64,000 nt of DNA, from assembly GCF_009754915.1 (NCBI RefSeq), contig NZ_WPIK01000005.1, forward strand, positions 224,624-288,623. The letters are read 5' to 3'. Below are positions 35,115 to 44,243 of this stretch, in pieces. The DNA is from Mucilaginibacter arboris. GTDB taxonomy: Bacteria; Bacteroidota; Bacteroidia; Sphingobacteriales; Sphingobacteriaceae. The notes under the pieces are model-generated. The model was not told the DNA's origin. It was given only the letters and a program-made list of their open reading frames with translations, and made no database searches. Both the position numbers and the translations under genes were made by a program. Numbering within the stretch: the stretch's first letter is position 1; the number at the start of each line of letters is the position of its first letter.

Positions 35115-36503
35115 TTATTTTAATAGGTTAAGTAATGAAGCAACTTGATTTTGGGCGATGGCTTTCTGGAACAAGGCGCGGCAGTAAGCATTTTTGGCAT
35201 TGGTATAATCCGTTTCTGCACGGAAAAGAATATTTAAGGCAGCATCCAGTTCTACAATATTGGTTAGGCCGTTTTTATAAAGCGAAAAATTGCGCCGGTA
35301 AGCTGCTTCTGCTGCCTCCAGCTGTATGGGTATTTCGCGAAGCCGTTCTTGTGCCGTAAATAATTCTGTATTTGCCTGGCCAGAACTTAATGCCAAAGCG
35401 TTTTGCTGTTCCTGCAAGGCTTTTAAAGAATAATTAGTTGCTGCTTTTTGTACGCCAAGCCGCAACTGCCTTCTTTTCAGATCGAAAATATTATAGCTAA
35501 TACCTATACCAACCAAATAATTACTCCGCTGAAAACCCCAGCCGGTTGAGAACGCATTGAAACTATCACTGTTATCTACGCTCGAACCCCGGCCCCAGGC
35601 CGCTCCTTCCAGCAATATTTTAGGATTATAGCTTTTTTTCACTAATAATTCTCTTTGCCGATTGGTTTCAACAAGTGATTTGTAATAGTTAATTAAGGGG
35701 TGATTTACCGTATCAACGCCTAAAGCCGCAAACGGTGTGGAAGCAATTAACTGAGGGACAGCATTGGTATCGGCAACCATTTCAACAGGAGGAATTCCGC
35801 TGATGGCAGAAAGCTGTAACTGTACCTGTTTGGATTGATTAACCAGCTCGATATAATTTAAACGGGCTTTAGAAAGTTCGGCAGTTGCAATAGAAGTATC
35901 AACCCCGGCCCTTACCCCGCTCCGGGCAAGCGACAATATAGAACGCCTGATTTCTTCGTTCCGCCGGATATTTTTCTGCTGGATTAAAAGCAGGTTTTGC
36001 AGGCGCAGCAGTTCCAGATAATTGCTGATGGCATAAGCCTGTAACTGGTATTTTGACCGTGCAAACTGGTTTTGTTCTGTTTTAACTTCGGAAATAGCTA
36101 CTTTATTTTCGGCATCATAAGCACCAAAATTGTAGATCTCCCAATCGAGGGAAGCAATACCTAAATTGGTTAAAGCTGCATCTGTATTACTGGCAGTGCG
36201 CCTGCCGCCCGAATTGGATGGAATGATACCAAACCCAAAATAGCCGCCGGCGGTATTGTTATTGGTGCCGATATCCGCCTGGTAATTTAAGTTAAGGTTT
36301 GGCAGCCAGTTATAGCGGGTTTCGTTTGCTTCTGCTTTGCGGATTTGAATGGCAGCAGAATCTGTTAAAAGCGAAGGCGCCGTTTGGTTAATGCGGTTAA
36401 GCAAAGTATTTAAACTGATTGGCACAGTTTGCTGCTGGGCATAAACCTGATTTTTAATTAAAAAGAGCAAGCATAGTATCCAGACTTTTTTAAGGCTAAG
36501 CAT
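35115..36503 (-). CDS. TolC family outer-membrane efflux channel
   Basis: 462 residues with a signal peptide (about 1-22). Two homologous halves of the outer-membrane efflux protein family are present: long helices with 'LQAYAISNYLELLRLQNLLLIQQ' and 'GTDTSIATAELSKARLNYIELV'-like stretches in the first half, and 'LREIPIQLEAAEAAYRRNFSLYKNGLTNIVELDAALN' in the second. It provides the exit duct for the RND pump. It is first of the operon, 7 bases from the permease. Confidence 0.92.
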   Translation of the reverse strand: MLSLKKVWILCLLFLIKNQVYAQQQTVPISLNTLLNRINQTAPSLLTDSAAIQIRKAEANETRYNWLPNLNLNYQADIGTNNNTAGGYFGFGIIPSNSGGRRTASNTDAALTNLGIASLDWEIYNFGAYDAENKVAISEVKTEQNQFARSKYQLQAYAISNYLELLRLQNLLLIQQKNIRRNEEIRRSILSLARSGVRAGVDTSIATAELSKARLNYIELVNQSKQVQLQLSAISGIPPVEMVADTNAVPQLIASTPFAALGVDTVNHPLINYYKSLVETNRQRELLVKKSYNPKILLEGAAWGRGSSVDNSDSFNAFSTGWGFQRSNYLVGIGISYNIFDLKRRQLRLGVQKAATNYSLKALQEQQNALALSSGQANTELFTAQERLREIPIQLEAAEAAYRRNFSLYKNGLTNIVELDAALNILFRAETDYTNAKNAYCRALFQKAIAQNQVASLLNLLK

Positions 36504-36607
36504 AATTTATTGTTAAATTTCTGAAAATAACGATGGTTAGTGCAGTGATAAAAACTTCACATTTCAAAGCAGCCCCAGTAAAAACAAAGGCTGAAATTTT
36601 CAGAAAA

Positions 36608-36991
36608 TCAAATGCTTAATTTGCCCACCAGGAGGAAATAATGGTTTTGGGGCACTATTTGAAAAAAGGTACTTTTTAAATGATGCTGGATATTTTTTAA
36701 GGATGACCGAAAGCCAAGTCCTAAAAAAAGGGCGATAAAAGAAGCATAATGCAGCAACAACTTAAAAACAGGGGCAGCAACTTTTTGCTGGGCAGCACTC
36801 ATTTCTGCCACAACATCTTCCGTATATTCCCCTTCTTTTCTTTTTCTGATCAGCTTAGATAATAAAAAACGGTTAGACTGTTGATCTGTGTTTAAAACCC
36901 TTTTATACATATTAAATGCAACAAGCGGTTTTGCCAAAAGCAAAAACACCAGCATACAGATCAATATTTTTATGGATTTTAAAGCGTGCAT
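36608..36991 (-). CDS. Hypothetical protein with a repeat core inside its frame
   Basis: 127 residues. There is an N-terminal hydrophobic segment (about 8-25) and a second at about 78-96. The second segment 'HYASFIALFLGLGF' is encoded partly by a dispersed-repeat core (about 36732-36748), so the C-terminal 50 residues probably arose when an element entered or extended the gene. No known domain is seen. It could be a real small gene with a replaced C-terminus. Confidence 0.4.
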   Translation of the reverse strand: MHALKSIKILICMLVFLLLAKPLVAFNMYKRVLNTDQQSNRFLLSKLIRKRKEGEYTEDVVAEMSAAQQKVAAPVFKLLLHYASFIALFLGLGFRSSLKNIQHHLKSTFFQIVPQNHYFLLVGKLSI

Positions 36992-37135
36992 CAGTAATTA
37001 AAAAAATACTGCATTATCAGAACTCAAATTTCAATATAAATCTGTTCTCTTTCTGCTGGTAACGTAATTGTTGCAATAATTGAATTGTAAATTTTAAAGG
37101 ACCTACCATCCTTTCACCAAAAAACGCTCGGATTT

Positions 37136-37323
37136 TTACCTGATAAAAGAAGCATTACATTTTTTTTGTCAATTGCTACTGTTCCTTGCTTTATTATATA
37201 TAAACTGTTTAACCCTTTTTTCTGGCCTCTTTTTGGGGTTGATACTTCTTTTATCACCTAAAAATCAATCAACTTTCGGTATTGATGTGAACAAACACAA
37301 TTTATGGTGATAAAAGAAGTATT
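37136..37323. repeat. Dispersed-repeat element D (three cores)
   Basis: A reverse core at about 37138-37154, a forward core at about 37242 (ATACTTCTTTTATCACC) and a reverse core ending at 37322. The last two form an inverted pair about 80 bp apart. Left of them lies GTTTAACCCTTTTTTCTGGCC, which resembles the outer flank of elements B and C. It lies in the 410-base gap 36992-37401, which holds no gene. Confidence 0.7.
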
Positions 37324-37401
37324 GCCTTTTGGATAGTAATTTAAAAAGGCGCTTAAAGGTGCTGCAACTGAAGTATCAGGTATAATGAGGGGGACTTCGT
37401 T

Positions 37402-38103
37402 TTATAAATCATTTTCGCTGGTAAGCTTTAACAGCATTTCCTCATTGGTTATTACAATGCTTTTACCTTTCAGGGCGATAAAACCATTACTTATAAACTC
37501 GTTAATGATGCGGAACAGGGTTTCATATACTACGCCTGCATAAGAAGCCAGGTCCTGACGGGAAAGCTCGATATTGATACAACCGTTTTCATTAACACCA
37601 AACTGGTTTTTTAAGGCCAATAAGGCCTGCGCAATTCGTCCTTTAACAGACATGTGTACCAAATCGCGCATCCTTTTTTCTGATTGTTGTAGTTCATTGG
37701 CAAAAAACCGCATCAACTTGTAGGTTAACTGTGTGTTGATCATCAGGGTAGATTCAAAAAAACCCATGTCGATATAACAAACGATACTAGGCTCGAGTGC
37801 AGTGGTAGATACGGGGTAAAAAGATTGTTCCCCTAAGCCAAGGTGCCCTAAAATATCGCCCTTTTTAGCAAACCGTATAATCAGGTCTTTTTCGGCACCC
37901 CATTTTTTATAAACCTTGGCGCTACCTTCATATACAAAATAAATGCCTTTTACCGGGTCTCCTTCTTTAAAAACAGGCTGGCCTTTTTTTACAAAAAAAT
38001 TCTTTTTATGCACTTCGATGGCTGGCAGCCAATCCTTTAGGCAAAGCTTGCATAAGAAACAGCTTTTAAGGTCGCACGCTTTGCTGATCGTTTTAATTTC
38101 CAA
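37402..38103 (-). CDS. Crp/Fnr family transcriptional regulator with N-terminal cysteine cluster
   Basis: 233 residues, starting at TTG 38103; no other start is in reach. The cyclic-nucleotide-binding fold spans about 30-145, and a C-terminal winged helix (about 160-220, 'LSRQDLASYAGVVYETLFRIINEF') contains the recognition helix. Cys10, Cys15, Cys18 and Cys21 form Cys-x4-Cys-x2-Cys-x2-Cys, with a further Cys ('SIVCYID') in the core. This resembles, but does not match, the FNR pattern for a [4Fe-4S] cluster, so oxygen or NO sensing is possible. It is divergent from the ClC gene. Confidence 0.88.
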   Translation of the reverse strand: MEIKTISKACDLKSCFLCKLCLKDWLPAIEVHKKNFFVKKGQPVFKEGDPVKGIYFVYEGSAKVYKKWGAEKDLIIRFAKKGDILGHLGLGEQSFYPVSTTALEPSIVCYIDMGFFESTLMINTQLTYKLMRFFANELQQSEKRMRDLVHMSVKGRIAQALLALKNQFGVNENGCINIELSRQDLASYAGVVYETLFRIINEFISNGFIALKGKSIVITNEEMLLKLTSENDL

Positions 38104-38203
38104 TAATAAAAGTTAAAATAAAGCATGCAAAATAAGGATTAATTGGCAAAAGAAAGGTTATTACAGGATAACCTTGTTTTACCTGCAGGCAAGGATACTG
38201 GGC

Positions 38204-38270
38204 CATGCTTCTTTTATCGATATAAAAAAGATAAGCACCGGTTTTTAACTGGCTAAAAGAAGCACCATTT
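38204..38270. repeat. Dispersed-repeat inverted pair between the Crp/Fnr and ClC genes
   Basis: A forward core (ATGCTTCTTTTATCG, about 38204) and a reverse core (GGCTAAAAGAAGCA, to about 38269) about 50 bp apart. The 598-base divergent gap contains this pair and a promoter; small open frames within it look spurious. Confidence 0.65.
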
Positions 38271-38617
38271 TTACGGATAAAAAACAGAACCGTAAAAACC
38301 TGTGCACTAATTTTTAACAATTGTGGCCTTTACTGATTAACGTTTTGGTTCCAGGAAGCGATATTAAAGATTGCCCAAGTATACATATTACAGATCCTGT
38401 AAATACAGGCCACGGAAACGAGCGTATACCGTTTATATTAATCCCCCGTACATGTGAGTCAACTAACGTTAACCTCATTAATTGACCTAAAAACGAAACC
38501 ACCTACAATCATCAGGTTTGCGCCTGCTAATATTGTTTTTACAATGTTTTTACTACTTAAATAAGTAAAAATTTAAGTATATTATTGTTTTAAACATATT
38601 AATTACATTTGCTGCTA

Positions 38618-38647
38618 TTGTTAAAACCAGCAGAAACCCTACTTTTG
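38618..38647 (+). promoter_or_regulatory. Promoter of the ClC channel gene
   Basis: TTG (38618-38620), 19 bases, TACTTTTG (38640-38647) fit the Bacteroidota promoter consensus, 54 bases before the ATG. Confidence 0.6.
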
Positions 38648-38701
38648 CAACAATTTAACAACACCTCTTTTTAAAGTTATCTCTATAAGTACAGCTTAAC
38701 T

Positions 38702-40570
38702 ATGAATAAAGCCATGCCTGAAACAGGAATACCAGTTTCGCCTATTTTAGAAAAAATAATGGATAGCAAAGCTGGCCCGCAAAAAAATATAGTGGCAAAA
38801 AAGCGTTTGCTTAAAATATCAGTGCTGGCAGTGCTGGTGGCTGCTGCCATCAGCATTATTGCTAAATTTTTAATCTACCTGATCAACCTGGTAACCAATA
38901 TTTCTTTTTACGGGAAGTTCGATATCAACTATCATAGCCCTGCAAATAACCATTTAGGGCTTTGGGCAATCCTGATTCCTGCAATTGGCGGGGTAATAGT
39001 AGGTTTTATGGCGCTTTATGGCTCAAAAGCCATCCGCGGACATGGGATTCCGGAAGCAATGGAACAGATTTTAGTAAATCAAAGCAAGATCAAGCCTTCC
39101 CTTATCTATTTAAAACCCCTGTCATCAGCAATAGCTATTGGTACAGGAGGGCCTTTTGGCGCAGAAGGGCCGATCATAGCAACCGGAGGCGCACTGGGCT
39201 CAACTTTAGGACAATTGTTTAAGATCACATCGGGAGAACGAAAGATCATCCTGGCAGCAGGAGCAACGGCGGGCATGTCTGCCATATTCGGAACACCAAT
39301 TGCCGCAGTTTTTCTGGCTATCGAGCTGTTATTGTTTGAGTTTTCTCCGCGTGCCATCCTTCCTGTGGCGCTGGCTTGTATTACAGGCGCTGCAGGCCAC
39401 CATTTGCTGTTTGAAGCAGGGCCTGTTTTTCCGATGCCCGATTTAACCACGCCCTCTAACGTAGCTTTAGGAATTTATAGCGCTTTAGGAATAATAGTTG
39501 GCTTTTTATCATTAGCTGTAACTAAGATCGTTTATTTTATTGAGGATAATTTTGAAAAACTACCCATACACTGGCAATGGTGGCCGGCAATAGGCGGTCT
39601 GGTGGTAGGCTTGATCGGTTATTTCGCGCCTCATACTTTGGGTGTAGGTTATGATAATATCACCAGCCTTTTATCCGGCTCACTTCCTTTAACCATCGTT
39701 TTAAGTTTGCTGTTCTTTAAATTCCTTTCCTGGGCTATTGCGTTAGGAAGCGGTACATCCGGCGGTACGCTTGCCCCTTTGTTAACGCTTGGCGGCGCTG
39801 CAGGCGCTGTTTTAGGTGCTTTAATTTTAAGCATCTTTCCTAACTGCGGCATCAGCATACCTCTGGCTGCTTTAACAGGCATGGCGGCTATGTTTGCAGG
39901 CGCATCTAGGGCTTATTTAACCAGTATCACTTTTGCACTCGAAGCTACTATGCAGTCGCACGCTTTACTTCCTTTGTTAGGCGCTTGCACAGCTTCTTAT
40001 TTGGTTTCTTTTTTCCTGATGGAAAACACCATCATGACCGAAAAAATAGCCCGGCGCGGGGTTTTTACCCCTGATTCTTTTGAACCCGATTCTTTAGGCA
40101 AGCTAACGGTTTCGCAGGTAATGAGCGCAAACACGCGCATTCTTCGTGAAGAAGACACGGTTAAGCATATTAAAGACTGGTTAAGCAACAATCCCTCTAT
40201 GCAGCAAAACTATTTTATTGCCGTTACAAGAGAGGATACTTTCGCAGGCATTTTACAGCTTACAGACCTTTATAAACAAGCGCTGGAACCTGAAAACCCT
40301 GTAAGAACAATTTTAAAAAGCAGTAATGCTTATATCCAGCCGCTGGATTCTTTAAGAAAGGCTGTTAATATAATGTCGGCAGCGGGCTTAGAGATTTTAC
40401 CGGTGGTTTCTTCTGCTGACAATAAAGTAACCGGCGTTCTTACCTCCGGGGATATCTTAAATAATTACAGTTCTTATCAGGATGAAAATGAACAGCCAAG
40501 CACTCATATTTCTTTTAAACGCCAGCGTTTAAAGCTATTGCTCCGGAGGAAAAAGTTATTGAAGGCATAA
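38702..40570 (+). CDS. ClC-type chloride channel/antiporter with C-terminal CBS pair
   Basis: 622 residues. The ClC core (about 40-450) shows the three anion-path motifs: 'GHGIPEA', 'GGPFGAEGPII' (Glu is the gating glutamate) and 'GSGTSGGTLAPLLTLGG'. Two CBS domains follow (about 475-590: 'MSANTRILREEDTVKHIKDW', 'LDSLRKAVNIMSAAGLEILPVV'). Bacterial ClC proteins exchange Cl- for H+ and the CBS pair may bind adenosine nucleotides. The protein is divergent from a Crp/Fnr regulator that may control it. Confidence 0.94.
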   Translation: MNKAMPETGIPVSPILEKIMDSKAGPQKNIVAKKRLLKISVLAVLVAAAISIIAKFLIYLINLVTNISFYGKFDINYHSPANNHLGLWAILIPAIGGVIVGFMALYGSKAIRGHGIPEAMEQILVNQSKIKPSLIYLKPLSSAIAIGTGGPFGAEGPIIATGGALGSTLGQLFKITSGERKIILAAGATAGMSAIFGTPIAAVFLAIELLLFEFSPRAILPVALACITGAAGHHLLFEAGPVFPMPDLTTPSNVALGIYSALGIIVGFLSLAVTKIVYFIEDNFEKLPIHWQWWPAIGGLVVGLIGYFAPHTLGVGYDNITSLLSGSLPLTIVLSLLFFKFLSWAIALGSGTSGGTLAPLLTLGGAAGAVLGALILSIFPNCGISIPLAALTGMAAMFAGASRAYLTSITFALEATMQSHALLPLLGACTASYLVSFFLMENTIMTEKIARRGVFTPDSFEPDSLGKLTVSQVMSANTRILREEDTVKHIKDWLSNNPSMQQNYFIAVTREDTFAGILQLTDLYKQALEPENPVRTILKSSNAYIQPLDSLRKAVNIMSAAGLEILPVVSSADNKVTGVLTSGDILNNYSSYQDENEQPSTHISFKRQRLKLLLRRKKLLKA

Positions 40571-40637
40571 ATATTTTCATCTTCATTGTAGCGCTGCTTG
40601 TTATAACCCCAGGTTCAATTTATGCATATCAATCATC

Positions 40638-40850
40638 ATGCTTCTTTTATCACCTAAAAATCAGCATGGCTTTAATATTGAAAAACAATATTTCAATTTT
40701 ATAAGAGATTTTTAAAATTATCCCGCGCCATTCAATATGCCCTGTATTGGCCCTGATGCTTCTTTTAGCGCTATAAATTGGTATTTGCCCCTTGCTTGCC
40801 GGTGCAAAAGGCAAACGGCCTTGCCAATTTTTAGGTGATAAAAGAAGCAT
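40638..40850. repeat. Dispersed-repeat element E (three cores)
   Basis: Forward cores at about 40638 and 40756 and a reverse core ending at 40850. The inner arms TTGGTA / TGCCAATTTTTAGG can pair. This explains much of the 427-base gap between ClC and the carbamoyltransferase; no gene is seen there. Confidence 0.7.
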
Positions 40851-40997
40851 GGCCCTTGTTAGCGTAACCTTTTTGCTTCTGCAGTTATTTGTGTTGGTAA
40901 AGCTTTGCCGCCGGCTTTATTATTAATAATTTTTTGGACTCAAACTATTTTGTATCCTTTGCGCTATTACTAATCTAAATAAACCTATTTCTTATAT

Positions 40998-42671
40998 ATG
41001 GCAACACCTTCTATTTTAGGTATCAACAGAACACAAGACGGAACAATTTCGGTTTTTGAAGGCGGAAAACACATCCTATCCATTCACAAAGAACGCCTGA
41101 CCAAACGCAAGCACCATTGGGGAAGGCTGGGCGATATGAAATTATACAAAGAGCACATTCCAACAGTTAACCGACAGTATGATTTAATTGTGGAATGCTG
41201 GTCGGCAGATAACGAGATCGAAAAAAAGGAACAATACCACGAAGAGCTGCGAAGGGAATTTCAGTTAAAAGATAATGCCCGCATTATCGAAATTTCGCAC
41301 CATCTTTCCCATTTATACAGCGCTTTCCCGCCATCCGGTTTTGATACTTGTGCGGTAATGATTATTGATTCTGTTGGCAGTCCGGTTGAACATATTAAAT
41401 ACGATTATCCGGGAAAAGAAGGCAAAGCAAACCTGTTTGAAGTAGCGTCTTATTATTACTGCCATAACGGCAAAATTAAGTGCATCAAAAAACAGTTGCA
41501 CGACCGGAACCCTGAAAAGCCGAACGGATTGGGCAACTTTTATTACAAACTAACCCAGTGTTTATTTGCGGGAGAAGGCAGCGAAGGAAAAGTAATGGGA
41601 TTGGCCGGATATGGCGATCCGAGTAAATTGGATTTACCTGATTTGATTGTGAAAGAAGGCGAAGTGATGATTCCGGAAGAATGGCGGGAAGCATTCAAAT
41701 CAACTGAATACTTTTACAGCAGCGAAGAAAAAACTTTCCAGGAAAAAGCCGATTTTGCAGCAAAAGGCCAGGAAGTTTTTGAAAAAGCCTTGATTGAAAT
41801 TGCAGCCTGGTTAAGCGAAATTACCGGGACAAAAAACATTGCGTATGCCGGCGGCTGCGCTTTAAACTGCGTTGCCAATACCCGCGTTTTAGAGCAGGGT
41901 TACGATCTGTTCATCCCGCCAGCGCCGCATGATGGCGGAACTTCTGTTGGCTGTGCCATTTATGGTGCGATGGAATGCTTCAAGCTAAAGAACGAATTTG
42001 ACTGGAGGTTTGATTATTTAGGCCCGGAGGTAAATATCAGTGAAGTAACCAAACTGATGGAAAATTACCCGGAATTAACGATCCAAAAACCAGAAAACTT
42101 AATTGAAGAATGCGCTAACCATATTTATTGGGGGAAAATTCTTTGCGTTTTCCAAAGCCACAGCGAGTTCGGGCCGCGGGCTTTAGGTAACCGAAGTATT
42201 GTAGCCGATACGCGTTATGCCGTTAACAAATTCTGGATCAATACTTTTATAAAAGGCCGGGAATGGTTTAGGCCGATTGCGCCATTTGTATTGCAGGAAG
42301 ATGTAAGCAAGTATTTCCATTTTAAAGGAAGGGCGCCGTTTATGCTTTTCACCGCGTTTTTGCAGGATGAATACAAGCACAAATTTCCAACTATCGAGCA
42401 TATTGATTACAGCGCCCGCATCCAAACCGTAAGCAAAGAAGACAATGCTTTTATTTACGATCTGATCACTAAGTTCAAAGAAAAAACAGGCGTTGGTATT
42501 ATTGCCAATACTTCTTTTAACGGCAAAAATGAGACGATGGTAGAAACTTTAACCGATGCTATTAATTGCTTTGTAAAGCATCCAATCCATCATCTGGTTG
42601 TTCCGCCGTTTATCATTTCCAAAAAAACACCGGTTACCAATCCTTTGCAACTATCCAGTTATAAAGTATAA
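40998..42671 (+). CDS. Carbamoyltransferase, NodU/CmcH family
   Basis: 557 residues. The N-terminal YrdC-like/Kae1-like part has 'ILGINRTQDGTISVFEGGK' and the metal-binding His residues 'ISHHLSHLYSAF'; the middle has 'GEGSEGKVMGLAGYG' and 'YAGGCALNCVANTRVL'; the C-terminal domain has 'EFGPRALGNRSIVADTR' and 'GREWFRPIAPFV'. These are typical of enzymes that move a carbamoyl group from carbamoyl phosphate through carbamoyl-AMP to a hydroxyl of a sugar or natural product. It lies upstream of a PIG-L deacetylase, which fits modification of a glycan or glycoside. The acceptor is unknown. Confidence 0.93.
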   Translation: MATPSILGINRTQDGTISVFEGGKHILSIHKERLTKRKHHWGRLGDMKLYKEHIPTVNRQYDLIVECWSADNEIEKKEQYHEELRREFQLKDNARIIEISHHLSHLYSAFPPSGFDTCAVMIIDSVGSPVEHIKYDYPGKEGKANLFEVASYYYCHNGKIKCIKKQLHDRNPEKPNGLGNFYYKLTQCLFAGEGSEGKVMGLAGYGDPSKLDLPDLIVKEGEVMIPEEWREAFKSTEYFYSSEEKTFQEKADFAAKGQEVFEKALIEIAAWLSEITGTKNIAYAGGCALNCVANTRVLEQGYDLFIPPAPHDGGTSVGCAIYGAMECFKLKNEFDWRFDYLGPEVNISEVTKLMENYPELTIQKPENLIEECANHIYWGKILCVFQSHSEFGPRALGNRSIVADTRYAVNKFWINTFIKGREWFRPIAPFVLQEDVSKYFHFKGRAPFMLFTAFLQDEYKHKFPTIEHIDYSARIQTVSKEDNAFIYDLITKFKEKTGVGIIANTSFNGKNETMVETLTDAINCFVKHPIHHLVVPPFIISKKTPVTNPLQLSSYKV

Positions 42672-42691
42672 ACCAGTTTCAATTTTATTTT

Positions 42692-42759
42692 GGATGCTTC
42701 TTTTATCGACTAAAAATCTAAATTTCTTTATCTGAAGAAAACACCGGTAAAAGAAGCAT
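42692..42759. repeat. Dispersed-repeat inverted pair
   Basis: Forward core ATGCTTCTTTTATCG (from 42692) and reverse core GGTAAAAGAAGCAT (to 42759) face each other with about 40 bp between, in the short gap between the carbamoyltransferase and PIG-L genes. The pair could form a hairpin terminator. Confidence 0.75.
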
Positions 42760-42796
42760 CCGCATTTTTCCAATATCAATTTAAAAGGTACTGCGT

Positions 42797-43519
42797 TTGA
42801 AAATCTACATTTTATCGCCTCATATTGATGATGCGGCCTTTTGTCTTTCGCTAAATATTTCCAGGTTTGTTGCCAGCAATGTTCCGGTAACGCTGATCAA
42901 TTGTTTTACCGTTTCTGCTTTTACCACCATTAATTGCGGTGTAAAAGGTAAAGATGCGGTAAGCATTTTGCGAAAAGACGAAGATGTGTCTTTTAACCAA
43001 ATATTTAATTCTGCTATTAATATTATTAACCTGGATCTGTTAGATGCACCGCTAAGGAATAAATACATTCATCAGTTCCATCAATTTAACTCAACGGAAT
43101 TAGATATTATTGAAGAAATCAGAAGCTTTTTAGCAGCAAACGCAGGTGGCTTGATTTTTTGTCCGCTTGCTTTAGGGAACCATATCGACCATACCATTTG
43201 TATAGAAGCTGTTGCCAAAATTTATCCAAATAAACAGGTAATTTTTTATGAAGATCTGCCTTATACATCGAGAGTTACACAGGATGAAGTAGATGACCAT
43301 ATTAAAAATTTAGAGGGGAAATTAAACGTAAAGCTGGAAAGCTTTATCGGCGGTTTAGCAAACAGTAAAATTGACAAAGAGCAAGCAATCAGGGTTTACA
43401 AAAGCCAGGTGAATGATGAAATTTGTTCGGAGATCATTACCTACATGAACCATCTTGGCGGGGAAAGGCTTTGGGGCGAAGCTGAAATAATTAAGCAGTT
43501 AAAAGAAGCATTGGCGTAA
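42797..43519 (+). CDS. PIG-L family deacetylase
   Basis: 240 residues, starting with TTG at 42797. The zinc-binding motif 'PHIDDAAF' (8-15; PHPDDE in typical members, so Asp and His ligands are present) and a later 'GNHIDHTICIEAV' supply the ligands. The family removes acetyl groups from N-acetyl sugars or bacillithiol/mycothiol precursors. Its position downstream of the carbamoyltransferase suggests a common glycan target. The stop is preceded by LKEALA, encoded partly by a repeat-like stretch. Confidence 0.88.
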   Translation: MKIYILSPHIDDAAFCLSLNISRFVASNVPVTLINCFTVSAFTTINCGVKGKDAVSILRKDEDVSFNQIFNSAINIINLDLLDAPLRNKYIHQFHQFNSTELDIIEEIRSFLAANAGGLIFCPLALGNHIDHTICIEAVAKIYPNKQVIFYEDLPYTSRVTQDEVDDHIKNLEGKLNVKLESFIGGLANSKIDKEQAIRVYKSQVNDEICSEIITYMNHLGGERLWGEAEIIKQLKEALA

Positions 43520-43576
43520 ATAAGTTTTATAAGTTAAAGAGCCTGTTTTAAAATTTATTCCATATTTTTTGTATGC

Positions 43577-43848
43577 TTCTTTTTTTTGGCTAAAGCCGCT
43601 ACCTGCGTTCATATCACCCACGGCCTGAAGGCCGTGGCAATTTTAAAGCCTGGTTTTACGACAGGTTTTTGTTTGTTATGCTGAATTGTACCTGTTGGAC
43701 AGAACATTCCTTCATTTTCAAATGTGGTTGCCACGGCCTTCAGGCCGTGGATAAAGGATAACCGGCAACAGGCTTTAGCCAAAAAAAATAAAAAATGAGG
43801 GCATTAAAAGAGCATCAAACAAAAGGACAAAATTTAAACAGCTTCAAA
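43577..43848. repeat. REPIN-like unit, copy 2
   Basis: TTGGCTAAAGCC (from 43586) and GGCTTTAGCCAA (43771-43782) enclose two GC-rich hairpins, 43618-43637 (CCACGGCCTGAAGGCCGTGG) and 43731-43750 (CCACGGCCTTCAGGCCGTGG). It matches the unit at 30250-30523, with intact hairpins in this copy. Confidence 0.72.
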
Positions 43849-43890
43849 GATGCTATTAAAGCTTTTTTGAATAAAAGCTAAATAGCAACT

Positions 43891-43943
43891 AAATCACTAA
43901 AGACCTATAAGGTTTTAAAAACCTTATAGGTCTTTAGTGATTT
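43891..43943. repeat. Nested palindrome, near-perfect 53 bp
   Basis: AAATCACTAAAGACCTATAA... and its complement face each other around TTTTAAAAA. Together with the copies at 30177, 30630 and 53126 it forms a family. Confidence 0.9.
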
Positions 43944-44243
43944 ACCGGGTAAAAATTGGTGTTTACATTTAATGGATCAAAAAAACAATGGTTAACATTT
44001 TTAGGTGATAAAAGAAGCATTAACCTAAAAAATCAAAATTTAATGGCCAGCATTTTTAGTTGATAAAAGAAGCATCGGCCCCAAAAAAAGAGGGCCAGAA
44101 AAAAAGTTTAAATAACTTCAAAGATAAAAAGCCGAATAACAACGCAGCCGATTAATGTTTTATTCGTATTTTTTTTACGGTTTTCAAACCATTTTTACAC
44201 TAATTAATTATAGATTAGCTTACTTTTTAGAACGTTATCATTC

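Larger units (their letters stand above)
43541..44119. mobile_element. Composite repeat element F
   Basis: It fills most of the 724-base gap between the PIG-L and HicB-like genes; no gene is seen. Left end GCCTGTTTTAAAATTTATTC (43541-43560); then a forward core (43572), REPIN-like copy 2 (43577-43848), palindrome (43891-43943), and two reverse cores (about 44004 and 44055); the right end is AAAGTTTAAATAACTTC (44103-44119). The right half from 43945 repeats element B in the opposite orientation. Confidence 0.7.

Noticed and set aside
38314..38502. Open frames of 62 and 75 codons in the Crp/Fnr-ClC gap
   Set aside because: No start signal or domain; they overlap dispersed repeats and the divergent promoter region.
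43505..43513. Reverse repeat core at the end of the PIG-L gene
   Set aside because: AAAGAAGCATTGG encodes the natural C-terminus (LKEALA) and lacks the GGTGAT flank.
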